64,000 nt of DNA from Ciborinia camelliae. Taxonomy: Eukaryota; Ascomycota; Leotiomycetes; Helotiales; Sclerotiniaceae. Numbering within the stretch: the stretch's first letter is position 1; every line of letters begins with the position of its first letter. Both the position numbers and the translations under genes were made by a program. Below are positions 47,985 to 60,200 of this stretch, piece after piece. The notes beneath the pieces were generated by a model. The model ran no database searches. It worked only from the letters and a program-made list of their open reading frames with translations, and was not told where the DNA came from. The stretch lies in assembly GCA_025890175.1 (NCBI GenBank), contig JANPYM010000012.1, forward strand, positions 16,502 through 80,501, given 5' to 3'.

Positions 47985-49141
47985 TCACCCAAACACCTTA
48001 TTCATGCCCTGATGCGCCAACTCGACGCCCAAAAACGTAGCCGCATTAGCCGGGACCGCTCTCGCCAACGCAGGGCCAAACCCCGGGAAAAAAGCCTTAA
48101 ACCCGCCATTTCGATACAACCCCCGAATGACCCCCCCAACCGTCGGTTTGCCCTCCATAGTTTGCAATCGCGACTTGACGGTATCGACGGGGAAAACCGG
48201 AATCCACATGGCGACCCCCGCGCACGCTCCCGCCCCGGTAATCGCCAGTAAACTTAAATCCTTGCCCGGTTTGCCCGTCGCGTGGTCGAGGGGGGTGAGC
48301 CGTCGCTTGATGTACTCGTAGGTGGCGAAGTAGGCGGCGCTTCCTGGCCCGTCTCGCGCTAGTGTGGCGAAGGATCCGCGGAATACCGATTTTATCCCTC
48401 CTTCTTTGTAGAGTTGCTTCACGACATCCACTCCTCCGTTGTACTTGGGCTTCTCTCCTGGCCCAAGTTCTTTTTGTCCTTGGATTTGTAGGAGTACTTT
48501 GACTCGTTCGAATGGGGCGGTGATGATGGTTTGGGGGATGGCGGAGAAGAATCCCGCGGTACTGATTTGAGCGATTGTGAGGGGTTCGTGGGGAGCTGTA
48601 GAAGTGAAATTACGAACGAGGTTCTTGCCTACGTCGAAACCCCAGAAGGACACGGCGACTATGGAGAAGGAAGGTTAGCTTTTGTTTTTGTTCCGAGGTA
48701 CATACATATTCGAATTCAAAGAAATAAAAGAACAATGAGGAATATAAGAAACACAATCAGAGAGAATAACATACACATAGGCGTAACCCCCACCAGCGGC
48801 GCACTCACCCCCGCATACAAACCCCTCGCAAGACCATCCTTCGCAACGGATTTCGTCACGACATCGATGGCCCCCTTATAAACGCCTCGTTCGGCCGTCT
48901 GCAAACGAACCTTGACCAAATCAAACGGATGACCAACAAGCACGGCGCAAATCCCACCAAATCCTCCAGCAGCCAGCGATCGCAATCCGGCAAATGATTT
49001 CTGCACGACGACTTCGGCGTCGTGTTTTAATTCGGCCTTGGATTCTGGGACGTGTGGGAGATGGGGGTTGAGCGTGTCCAGCTTTTGGTTTATTTGGTTT
49101 ATTTTTTGGGCTCCTGGTGTAGAAGAGGATGATGAAGACAT
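47985..49141 (-). CDS. Mitochondrial carnitine/acylcarnitine carrier
   Basis: Two exons on the minus strand, 49141-48775 and 48658-47985 (346 aa), with a 116 nt intron (GTATGT donor, CCATAG acceptor). It has the three tandem mitochondrial-carrier repeats with Px[DE]xx[KR] signatures at P72 (HPFDLVKVRLQT), P171 (APFERVKVLLQIQG) and P279 (FPVDTVKSRLQTMEG). It also has SFWGFDVGK, FFSAIPQTIITAPFERVK and RGSFATLARDGPGSAAYF, characteristic of the carnitine/acylcarnitine branch (Crc1 in yeast, AcuH in Aspergillus). It exchanges acylcarnitine for carnitine across the inner membrane, moving acetyl and acyl units made in peroxisomes or cytosol. The N-terminus has an extra 45-residue extension. A paralogous carrier subtype is possible but less likely. 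Confidence 0.9.
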
Positions 49142-51246
49142 TCTTTAGAGGGGAGATGGGAGAGGAGACGAGAGGAGATGAGAGGGAGGAATTTTTTGGT
49201 AGAGAGAAAGAGAAAGAGAGATCCTGATCTTTCTGCGAAAACTGTGAAAACTGCGAAAAGGAATGTTTATCTTTATTGGATATATGTTTCAACTGAAGCT
49301 TGTGATTGTAAAGAGGGATGTATGGTGTACCGCGGGATGTGGCTTGGCATCTTGAAGCTGTTTTGCCGAGGCAGGCCAACATCCATTGAGTCGGTCATCG
49401 GCTTAAGTGTGATTACCGAGTTTCGGATAGGAGGGAGGAGGAGAGGAAAATTCGGGTGGGAGGCGGGGAAGTGGAAAACGATGATATTTTGGTAAACATT
49501 AGACATTAGATATTTTTTTTAGCTGTGGTACTTGTAAGATTGCCGTCGATATCATATCAAAAATGTGTAATGGTTGGTGTTATGCAATGCAGTGTGGTAT
49601 CTTTCGAGATGTAGTGTGGTAGTATGGTAGTATGGTGGTGGAAAAAGAGTAAGAAGGATGGATGGACGGATGAGAGGAAGAGAAGAGTCATATGATTATT
49701 ATATACGAGAATGATTATGATACGAGAATTGATGGTGAGAATGAGAGAGATGAGGAAAAGGATTGGGTATCGATGATTGATTTACGCTTTTTTTTCCGAT
49801 GGTAGGTAGGTAGGTATTTCTGCCCAAACATCCACATCCTCATTAGAAATCCTTTGCAGTTATAATTTATTTGTCGAATCTAAATCGGAATCTGAATTCG
49901 AAAAATTGATACATTAATTACCTAGTATCTTGTGCCAGGAGGGAGGACTATGGGAGGTGGGAGGGAGCGATGAAGGAATGATTGTCTTGGTGAAGGGATT
50001 CGCCTATCGGTAGGAGATTGTATGGTGATGAAGGGGTACTTTTTGGGGAAGAAGTATTGAGTTTGAAATATCTACCGGTTTACCCATGTCATTTAAATCA
50101 TTATTGTTATATGTAGATGTTTTGGTTTGGTCACTCTGAATGGAAAAGAAATTTATTGGTCTTATATCAGATCACAGTTACATGTAAATCTAGTACGTCC
50201 TTGTAAACCCTATTTGCATAGAAGAGTACCGGTATCAATATATCCTTCCATACTACATACAGTACAAGATTAGAACTTCAGTATCATTTCAGTTACTTCC
50301 CGTCTCACCAAACAACAAACCACATCTTACCTAAAATAATATACCTCATTTTTCTATTGAAGTAATTTTTCTTTATATCTCATATCTTATATCTTATATT
50401 CTCGATATCATAAAGAGTTTTACGATGTCGCAAGGTCTATTAGACAATCGAAGTTGTTTGCTGGCAATGGCTGGGAACCCCTCTAAATGTAACCCCTCCT
50501 TATTAACGAACATGAAGGTAGGTAGGTAGGTTGTATGGTATAAACCTAAAATCACTCCCTACATACGTAATGGAAGAATTTGAACATCATTTTTGGAATT
50601 ACCTGTAGTAGCATGTTAACCTTAGCATCCAGTCATAAATTCTACTCTGATCAATGGGAGTAATATTCAATAATTCAATGGCGTTCCTTGATCCGATCTT
50701 TTTTGCAATAATCATAATAATTATACCCAATAACGCTCATAATAATATATTGTGTCAACGTGTAACCACATCCTTAACAATAATACCATAATACTCGAGT
50801 ACAGCATGAAAAATAAAAGGATCATGCCGTGATAATTCGAGGGGAGAAGCCCGGCATTGGGCTGCACCCCAGTTCCACTGATCTTCCATTGGTAAGGCGT
50901 CTGCAATGCCCTACATCATTTGGATCCACTCGAAAAAACAACACATTATTGCTTCACGGGTGCTTCCCTTCTTTCACCTCCTTCCAACCACTTGACAACC
51001 ATTTCAACGATTAACCAAGCATGAATTGACAACTATCTGTACTATACCACCATCTTTTATATGTTCAAGTGCCCAAATTCCCATTCACATATATGAGGAC
51101 TGGGTACATGGTCAAAGGTAAGATTAATTGTAAGGCTGTCTCTATTATCATTATTATTCCTGGAGCATCAATCGTCTTGGGTGCTAATTTCAAATCTATT
51201 TCGTTCATAATACCGTACTGTTTGTTTACTTGTTTAATTCTTTCCA
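49142..51246. other. Divergent intergenic region, carrier / giant gene
   Basis: 2.1 kb without a convincing gene. It contains GTATGGTAGTATGGT near 49,620, a TAGGTAGGTAGGTA stretch at 49,802-49,815 and a short ATATCTCATATCTTATATC run near 50,378. It probably carries the upstream regions of both flanking genes. Confidence 0.5.
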
Positions 51247-54200
51247 ATGCCAATTAACCTTCAATCATCACCTACTGGTACAACCGGTCTTCTCAAAAAA
51301 GATAACTCAAGAAGAGGGAGTTTAAGAAGAATGCCGACCAATTCGCGACCTCCCCTATCGCATCGCATACGAGCCTCGTTTGAAGGAAGAAGAAAATCTC
51401 AAGATTCTCCCCATACCAAACATGAAAGCTTTTCCGGATCCAATCCAACAGATCCCGAAATCCTCAGACACGCTATCGATCAAGCTATCGCGGGAGATGC
51501 CTTCCAAGCTGGAATCGCTTCCCATATAGCCAAATTGCTCAAGCCGGAGATTAAGACGGCTTTAGATACCATTGAACCGCTGGTGAACGCGGTTCTTCAA
51601 CATGAGATACTGTTGAAGAAAACTAATGCTAGCGTCGAGCATGTTTTGTTAAGGTTGGAGTCAATGACGGATGAAGAAGGGGCGGTAGATCTGAGCAAAG
51701 GAGGACTCAGTGTTGATGGTACATTGACTCCTCTTCCTATATCTGATCCGCAATCAGAAGGTTCATCACAACCAATATCACATACTTCATCTGGAACACC
51801 AGGTTCCTCTTCCAATGAGCAACCAAGACCCCCATTTAATCGAGATGTCACATATACAGCTGGAAAGCTATCTGAGATATCGAATTCATTGGATCTCCAT
51901 GATGATAAATTAGGAAAGGTGCTGGAAGGAATTGCGGAGGTGAAAAATGTGTTGATATCGAACGAATGCTTCGATAGCTTGAAAGAAAGCTCGGAGAAGA
52001 ATGCCACCACCACTTCGGTGATACAAGCCCAGTTAGATCAATTGCAGGAGAATGTTAGGGTGATCATTACACGGATTGGCACGGATCTAGGTACGAATGT
52101 AAAAGCCATCAATGATCATCTTGTAGGAGGAAAATCCGAACCCGAGACAACGACTGCGCCTCCTAATAGTAGCGAGAGAGATGTTGAGATTCGCCAAGTC
52201 ATATCATCTGAATTGGAAATCTTGAAAGGAAACGTAGAAGCAGGCACCACATCACACAACGAAAATTTGGCACAATTAAAAACGCAAATTGCAACTCTTC
52301 AATCAACCCTCGATGAGCAGAAGGTGTTATTGGGAGAGATCAAAGAAACCGATCATAGCACCGAAGTTTTGGCAGGTATACAAAAGTCGAATGAATCGCA
52401 CGATGCGCATAGCGTGATTTTAGGAGAGCTCAAGGAGAAAAATATTCAACCTCCTACACTGGATGATATATCGACTCAATCAACACCAGACGCAGAAACC
52501 CTTCAAATTCTCCTCACGGAAGTACAAAAATCCAATGAATCTCATGAGAAACATGCAGCAGCCTTGGAATCTTTACAATCCATGACCAACTCAACGGAAA
52601 CCATCCTAGCGGAAATCCACAAATCACACGAGGAACTTGGGAAGAATAGAGATGCTTTGGAGGAGATTAGGACGAAGGATTTCCCGGCTGCGGATTTGGG
52701 TGAGATTACTAAGGTGCTGGAAGCACATACTGCGGCTTTGGAGGAGATTAAATCGAAGGGTTTCCCAGCTGCGGATTTTAGTCCAATTACTTCGTTGTTG
52801 GAAGCACATACGGCGACATTGGAGGAGATTAAGACTAAAGATGTTGCTGTTCAGGGAGGAATTGATGCTGGGGCTTTTGATGGTCATTTTGGTTCGATTA
52901 CTTCGTTGTTGGAAGGTCATACTGCAGCCTTGGAGGAGATCAAATCGAGGGATATTCCAGCGGCCGATTTTGGTCCAATCACTTCGTTACTGGAAGGACA
53001 TACCGCGGCTTTGGATGAAATCAAGGCTAAGGATGTTCCGGCGGCTGATTTCAGTCCAATCACCTCGTTATTGAAAGCACATACTGCAACCTTGGAGGAG
53101 ATCAAGGTGAAGGATATTCCAGCTGCTGATTTTAGTCCGGTCACTTCATTATTGGAAGCACATACTGCAACTTTGGACGAAATTAAATCAAAGGATGTTC
53201 CAGCGACAGATTTTAGTCCAATAACTGCTATGCTGGAATCCCATACTGCGCTTCTGGATGAAATTAAGGCGAAGGACATCCCAACTACTGATTTCGGCCC
53301 AATTACTTCATTATTGGAAACACATACCGTGGCATTAGATGAAATCAAGGCTAAGGATGGAGCACCTAGTATTGATTTCGGTCCAATTACCGCTATTCTG
53401 GAAAATCATACTGCGGCCTTGGAAGAGATCAAGTCGAAGGATGTTCCAGTGGCTGATTTCAGTTCAATAACCTCTACCCTGGAATCTCATAGGGCAGTCT
53501 TGGAGGACATTAAATCAAAGGATGTCCAATCTAGTATTGTACCCGCAGCAATCAATATGGAAGCATTAGAGCCACATTTCAATTCAATCACCGGTATGCT
53601 GGAAGCACATAAAGTTGCTTTGGATGAAATCAAGTCCAAAGATGGCTCTAGTTCTTCAACTCCTGCGGAAATGAATACTGAAGCCCTCGACAAACATTTC
53701 GGCTCAATTATTAGTATGCTGGAAGTACATACTACGGCATTGGATGAAATCAAGTCAAAAGATATCACACCTAATACAGGACCAATGGATATCAATACCG
53801 GAGCATTTGATGGCCATTCCCTGACTAGTATGCTAGAATCACACACACTGGCATTGGATGAGCTCAAATCAAAGAACAACGATTCTTCATCGTCGATGCC
53901 AAGAAGTGAAAGCACAGGTTTTGAATCATTCGAACCTCATGTTACGGGCATCAAGAGTGCACTTGATGCTCACATGGTTGTGCTAGGTGACATCAAGTCG
54001 GAAATCCTTAGCAAAATTGACACGGGTGCGGTGGTAGCGGACAACATGCTAGAGCCACACATCATAGCCATCAAGAGCACCCTGGATACACAAACTGCTC
54101 TTCTGGAGGAAGTTAAATCCCATACCTCTTCTCCTAATATGACCGGTTCTTCGGAGGAAACCGTCAAAGATTCCTTACCCATGATACTGGAAACCCTGAG

Positions 54201-57200
54201 TAGCCACACGAATCTTCTCAGCGAAATCAAAAATGCAGATGTCAGTGATGAGATCTTAACGGCCTTGCACGAGTTAAAGGAGTCTATCTCTACCGCTATC
54301 GATAGTCTCAAAGAATCAGATGTCAGTGATGAGATACTTACCGCGCTGCACACGTGCAACGACTCACAAGAACGATTGGATAAATCATTCTCAGCACTCC
54401 AAATGGCGATCAATACTTCATCTGAACATAACGCACAAAAATCAATTGAACCCACCGAGGACCCTCAATCTCTAGCTTCAATTCCAATTCCTGCCATAGA
54501 TTTGACTGGCCTGGAAACACAAATTAGTACAGTGATCGCGTCGCTCGAGGGCCAAAATGCCGTTCTGGGTGAAATTAAAGATGCAACGGTTGCTTCTAAT
54601 GATTCCAATACGGCGAATGGGACTCTCTTGGCAGAAATCAAGGATGCCGTTGGGGCTTCGAATGAATCGCATAATTCCCATACTGCTACTCTTGGAGAAA
54701 TAAGAGATGCAACGACTAGCTCGAATGAATCTCACGCATCTCACGCCAGCACCCTGGGAGAAATCAAGGATGCAGTAATTGCCTCTAATGAATCGCATAA
54801 TTCTCATACCGCCACCCTAGCGGAAATCAAAGAGAATACTATGAATACGATAACTCTAGGAGAAATTATGGAGGCGAATACTTTGAATACGGTTACTCTT
54901 GGAGAAATTAAAGATGCAACGGCTAGCTCGAATGATGCACATCACTCTCATATTGCCACGCTGGGTGAACTTAAGGATGCGGTGCTTGCATCGAATGAAT
55001 CTCACACATCTGCTTTGGCTGATTTGAAATCCATTCATGAAACTCATACGATTACTTTGGGGGAAATTAAGGAAGGGAATGGTGGGAATTTGATTGCTCT
55101 GGGGGAAATCAAAGATGCGGTTGTTGCTTCGAATGAATCTCACGTATCTCACTCCGACACCCTGGGAGAAATCAAGCAAGCTGTGCTTGCCTCTAATGAC
55201 TCCCACACATCTCACGCCAGCATCCTAGGCGAAATCAAAGAGGCGAATATCAATCACATGACAACTCTAGGAGAAATCAAAGACGCAACCAATGCATCCA
55301 ATGAGTGGCACAACTCACATACCACCACCTTGAGTGAGATCAAAGATTTGACCGAGCCGGTTAAAGATATAAATGAAGTCTTGAGCACGCATACGGGGTT
55401 GTTAAACGATCTGAGAGAAACTAATGGGTCAAAACATGAAGAAGTTCGAGGTGATATTGAGGACTTGAAGAAGATTGTCCAAGAGACTTCAAGTAAACAT
55501 GAAGAAAATTTGTCAAAACATGGGGAGTTGATCAAGGAACATGGAAGTTTTGCTAGCGAGAATCATGCTGGGTTGGGGTTGAAAGGGACGGTTGCCGGGC
55601 TTGCTTTGGGGGGCATTGCTGGGGTTGGCATCATGAAAGCTGTGGGAGGTGAAGGCGAAGAGGATAAGGTTTCCGATGTTGCTGAACGGGTTGAGGAAGT
55701 GCCGGGAGTTCTTGTAGGTCATCTTTTTTGATTTTTGATTTTCATCATCTCTTTTCCATATATAATAACGAGAGGAGAGGTTCAATACTAACTGCATCGC
55801 ATCGCACAGACCGAAGAAGAAAAGGTTCCTGAAGAGGAGGAACCAGAACCAGTAGTGGAATCAGAAACCCCGGTAAGTAAAATCATATTGTTGATAGTTA
55901 GAAAGTTTCGACGAGAAGATACTAATGTGAATAATAGAAAGAAGACGACTCGCCGAAGGAATTGGACCAAGAATATCTAGTTAGTTCTGTCTTTGTTCAT
56001 ATGCATATGCATATATGATAATACACCCTGAATATCTGCTAACAATTTCAAGGTCGAAGAACAAGTCTTAGATGAACCAGAGGTTCAACCGGGAATTGAG
56101 GTCCCTGTATGTATACAACCTGGTTAATCTTGATATCAATACCTACCTAGTTATACATGTATATCTCAGATCGCATAGGTCATTAACATGTTTCCAGGTC
56201 GAAGATGAAAAGATCGTGGAAGAAGAAGTGCCAGTAGCTCAGGAACCAGAACCAGAAGTTATCTCAACGGCCCCTGACGTTCCAATGGTAAGTTTCTTCA
56301 TTCCTTCCTTCCTTCCTTGATCAACAACTCCGAGTGTTTCTTTTTTAATTTTCTTTCGTCCCAAAATCTCTGAGATTGATATTGATATATCCAACAGCCC
56401 GAGTCGGAAAACGATATTTCTACGACACCTCAGCCTGGTCCACAAACAGAGCCGGAACTAGAGCCAGAAATTAGTGTAAGACACCATCCATTTTGTTTCA
56501 ACGTCCATAGTGAAGAAAAAAAGAAAAAGGGTTCACTAGGGAGTCGACAACTGACTGAACTGAACTGACTTATTTATTTCCATTTCTTCTAGATCGAAAA
56601 AGAAGTTCCAATTGAAGAACCAATTGAAGAACCAGGATCAGAACTAATTCCCGCGGATTCGGACGCTTCCAATGAGAAAGCTGGGGTCGAGGTTGATGAG
56701 AAGGAAGGAGGTGAGAAGGGAGAAGTGGTTGAGGGTGCGGTTGATGTGTGAGTTACCGGGATGATATTGTTGATATTTTGGTATGGCGCTGATGCTGATT
56801 TACATGAAGTCTTGATGTGGAGGAAGCTGCTATGGAGGAAGAAGAACCTCAAAAACCCGAGCCAGAAACTGCTATAGAAGAAGCCGAAATCGTTGAAACA
56901 AAACCCAGTATGGAAGAATCTGAAGCTCAAAAGGCCGAATCAGATCCTACTATAGAAGAAGAACCTCAAACCCAAATACCCGAACCCGAATCAGAACAAG
57001 ATCCAACGTAAGTCATCTTCATCTTGATCTCCCATCTCCCATTTCAAAAACACCTTTATAAAAAGACATATTTGATGAGAATTAACGTGAAGATTTGCAT
57101 TTGTAGACCTCAGCCTGAAGAGGATATCATCACAGAATCATCTATGGAGAGGGGAGAGGGAGAGGGAGATGGAGGGAGAGAGTCGGAAAACCCCACTGTT

Positions 57201-60200
57201 GTTGTTGAGGACGAGAAAGTACCTGTTGAGGAAGAGATTGTTGAGGTGGAAGGGTAAGTGAGAGGAGAGATTCTCCTTTTTTTGGTTTTTGGTTTTTGTT
57301 TTGGGGGGTGGGGGAAGGGGGTTTAGTTTGGTTTGTTGGTGGGTGCTTGCGGATAAGGAAGTGGAGTGGAGTGCAGAATATGATATAATATGAAATTGAA
57401 ATTGAAAAGCGAAAACAAGAACGAGAAGAAAGAAGCTAATGTACGATATTAAATATAGGGCTAAGGAAGGAACGAATGGAGAGAGCACGGGAGCTGAAGT
57501 ACGGGGAGCAGGAGAAGGGGGTGTTCTAGCTGCTGCTGATGATTTGGATTTAAAGTAAATTTCTACCATTCCATCCCTGCATACTATAATAAAAACGCTA
57601 TTAGCTACTTGATTTTAATCCTAACTAATATGCAAATTAATTTAGACCGGTTGAGGAAGAGGTCCCTGTCCCTGTTTTGGAGGTTAAGGAAGAGGTTGAG
57701 GGGGCTAAGGAGTAAGTCAATTTCTCCAATATAAAAATAAAAATATATAAATTTAAAAAAATGGTTCCCAAACATACATACCTATACATAATGACTGACG
57801 ATGTGGAAAGTAGAGCAAAACAGGAAGAAGAAATCGTTTCAGAAATCATCCCAGAAAAAGAAGAAGAATCAAGACCCGCCGAGTCTTTGAAAGAGAAGTA
57901 AAAACTCCCCCCGGAATCCCACAAGATTATCTATCTCTTTCTGTTTTATTTTGTTTGTTGTATGCGCTTTAAACTTGGATGCGGACTTACGGATTATAGG
58001 GAAATTGAAACGGAAACTGACACGGAAGAATTCAAGACGGAAAATGATGTTTTGACCTTGATGGACTCGGAGAATCCTCAGATTAAGATAGATGAGTCAG
58101 ATGACATTCTTTTGAAAATGAATGGAAACGAAAAGGAAAAGGAAAACGAGAATGAAGAAGAAATCCCCATTCCAGTTCTTTCAAACCCCGCAACCACAAT
58201 GAAGACCGAAAATTCCATTCCTAAACCCAACAGCGAAACCGAAACCGAAACTTTGACAGTAATGGAGACGAAAGAAATTCCTTCCGAGTCGGAGTCCGAT
58301 ATCATTGAATCTAGCAGCCGGGGTTCCCCTCCAGTTGTTGAGGAAATGAAGGAGAACATTGAAAACAGGGATGGAAATGCAAAACAGATACCACTGAAAG
58401 ACGATCAAATCCAGGTTCTTGAGTCGGAGTCGAATGATCATGAACAGGTACAGGTTCCTGTCGAGAGTGGGGAAATTTATGTGGAATCTGGCAGTGAACT
58501 TGAACCCGACGTTAAAGAGCCCATCATTGAAGAGCCCGTTATCAAAGAGCCTGTCATCGAAGAGCTTGAAAATACGAAAACTCGAACCTCATCATCACCA
58601 CTCTCTAACGAAGAAAATACCGTCAATGGGATGACAAGAGAAGAAATTGTTCAGGAGCCAGAAGTCGAGAACGAGATCGAGAATGATAATCCTATGGATA
58701 TTTCCGAATCAATTGAAGAGGTTCAAAGTGTCGCTGATGATGAGGAAAAGCCAATATTGATCGATGAACAAATAATCGAGGCACCCAGCGAAAAACAAGC
58801 CCTTGGGAGCGAATCATTAGTTCCTGAACCTGCCATTAGTCAAGGCGCAGAAGATATCAAAGCTCGAGATGAAATAATTGTCTTGAAAGAGATGTCAAAG
58901 ATTTTAACTGAAGAGGAGGAAAACGGGGACGGGCCAATGGTGGAAGAGAAAAATAAGTCTGAAAATGTGAATGATGCTCTAGTTGAGCCCGAGATAACTT
59001 CTGGAAATGAACCACTGGATCAGGAAGTTGAAGATCTTTTCATCAAGGAATCTATCGATATTGAGGATGAGGATGAACAACCTGAACCTGAATCTTCAAT
59101 TGAGACTCGGACTCGGAGTCAAGAAATTTCCGCAGAAGGTTCGGCGATTGGGGATGTGCTAGTGCATAAGCTGGAAAAGGGGCTAGAAGAGGAGCCGGTA
59201 AAAGGTCAGAAAGAAGACCGGAATGTAATCTTACCCATGATTGGGAATGATAAGGAGCGTTCAAGCGAAAGCAAAAGGGAACCTAACCCGAAGGTGGAAA
59301 CCATTGAAAACCCCATCATCTTAACATCAACATCATTACATGAAGAAGAAATTTCTCCTGACGAACCAGAGATCGAGATGGAGATGAAGATTGAGAATAT
59401 GACGGATGAATTGCTTCAGCGCGAGGATATTATTCCTGCCAATAATGATAAGCTTGATGTTAGTGAAAACCGGAAGCGCATTTTGGGAAAGGAACTTTCG
59501 AAGTCTGATGAGGAAATGGAAAGTGAGAAGAAAAAGGAAAATCCTTCGGAAGGTTTTAAGAACATGGATGGAAGAGTTCTCGAAGAAAAGGTTATACGAG
59601 AAGAAGCTCAGCCGATAGCCCGACAACCCGAAAATGTCGCAGATGGAAGCTATGAATGTGCACCTCTTGCTCATGGGGAATATGTATCTAGGGAAGAGGT
59701 GGAGGTGGAAGTCCCAATCACAACTGAGCAGGATGATCTTGATTGCGGAAATTTAAACGCGAGTCATGATCCTGTCCTTCCAATTGATATTGGGGAACTT
59801 GGATATGGAAATTTGCCCGTTCAAGTCGAGCCCGAATTTCCACAGGGGTTCGAAAGTGAAGGACAAGAAGTTCCAGATCAATCTGTCATTGAATCGATAG
59901 GTACTAAGGAAGAAAATATACTCGAAGATAGCGCTGTCCAACAGAGTTCGGCCATTAAGTTGGAATACACTTCCGAAATCTATCCAGATGCTAGTGTAAA
60001 AGGTGGAAATCAAGAATTAAACGATGAAATCTCAGCAGTGGAACATCTCAAGGTTGTCGACACAGAATCAAGCTTGGAAGAGTATTCAAAAGACACTGGT
60101 ATTAAAATGGAAATGGAAGATGAGGAGAGCTTCCCTGTGAAGAGCAAAACTGTTCACGAAAACGAAAATTTCGACGACCAAAATGAGGTAGAGACTCAAT

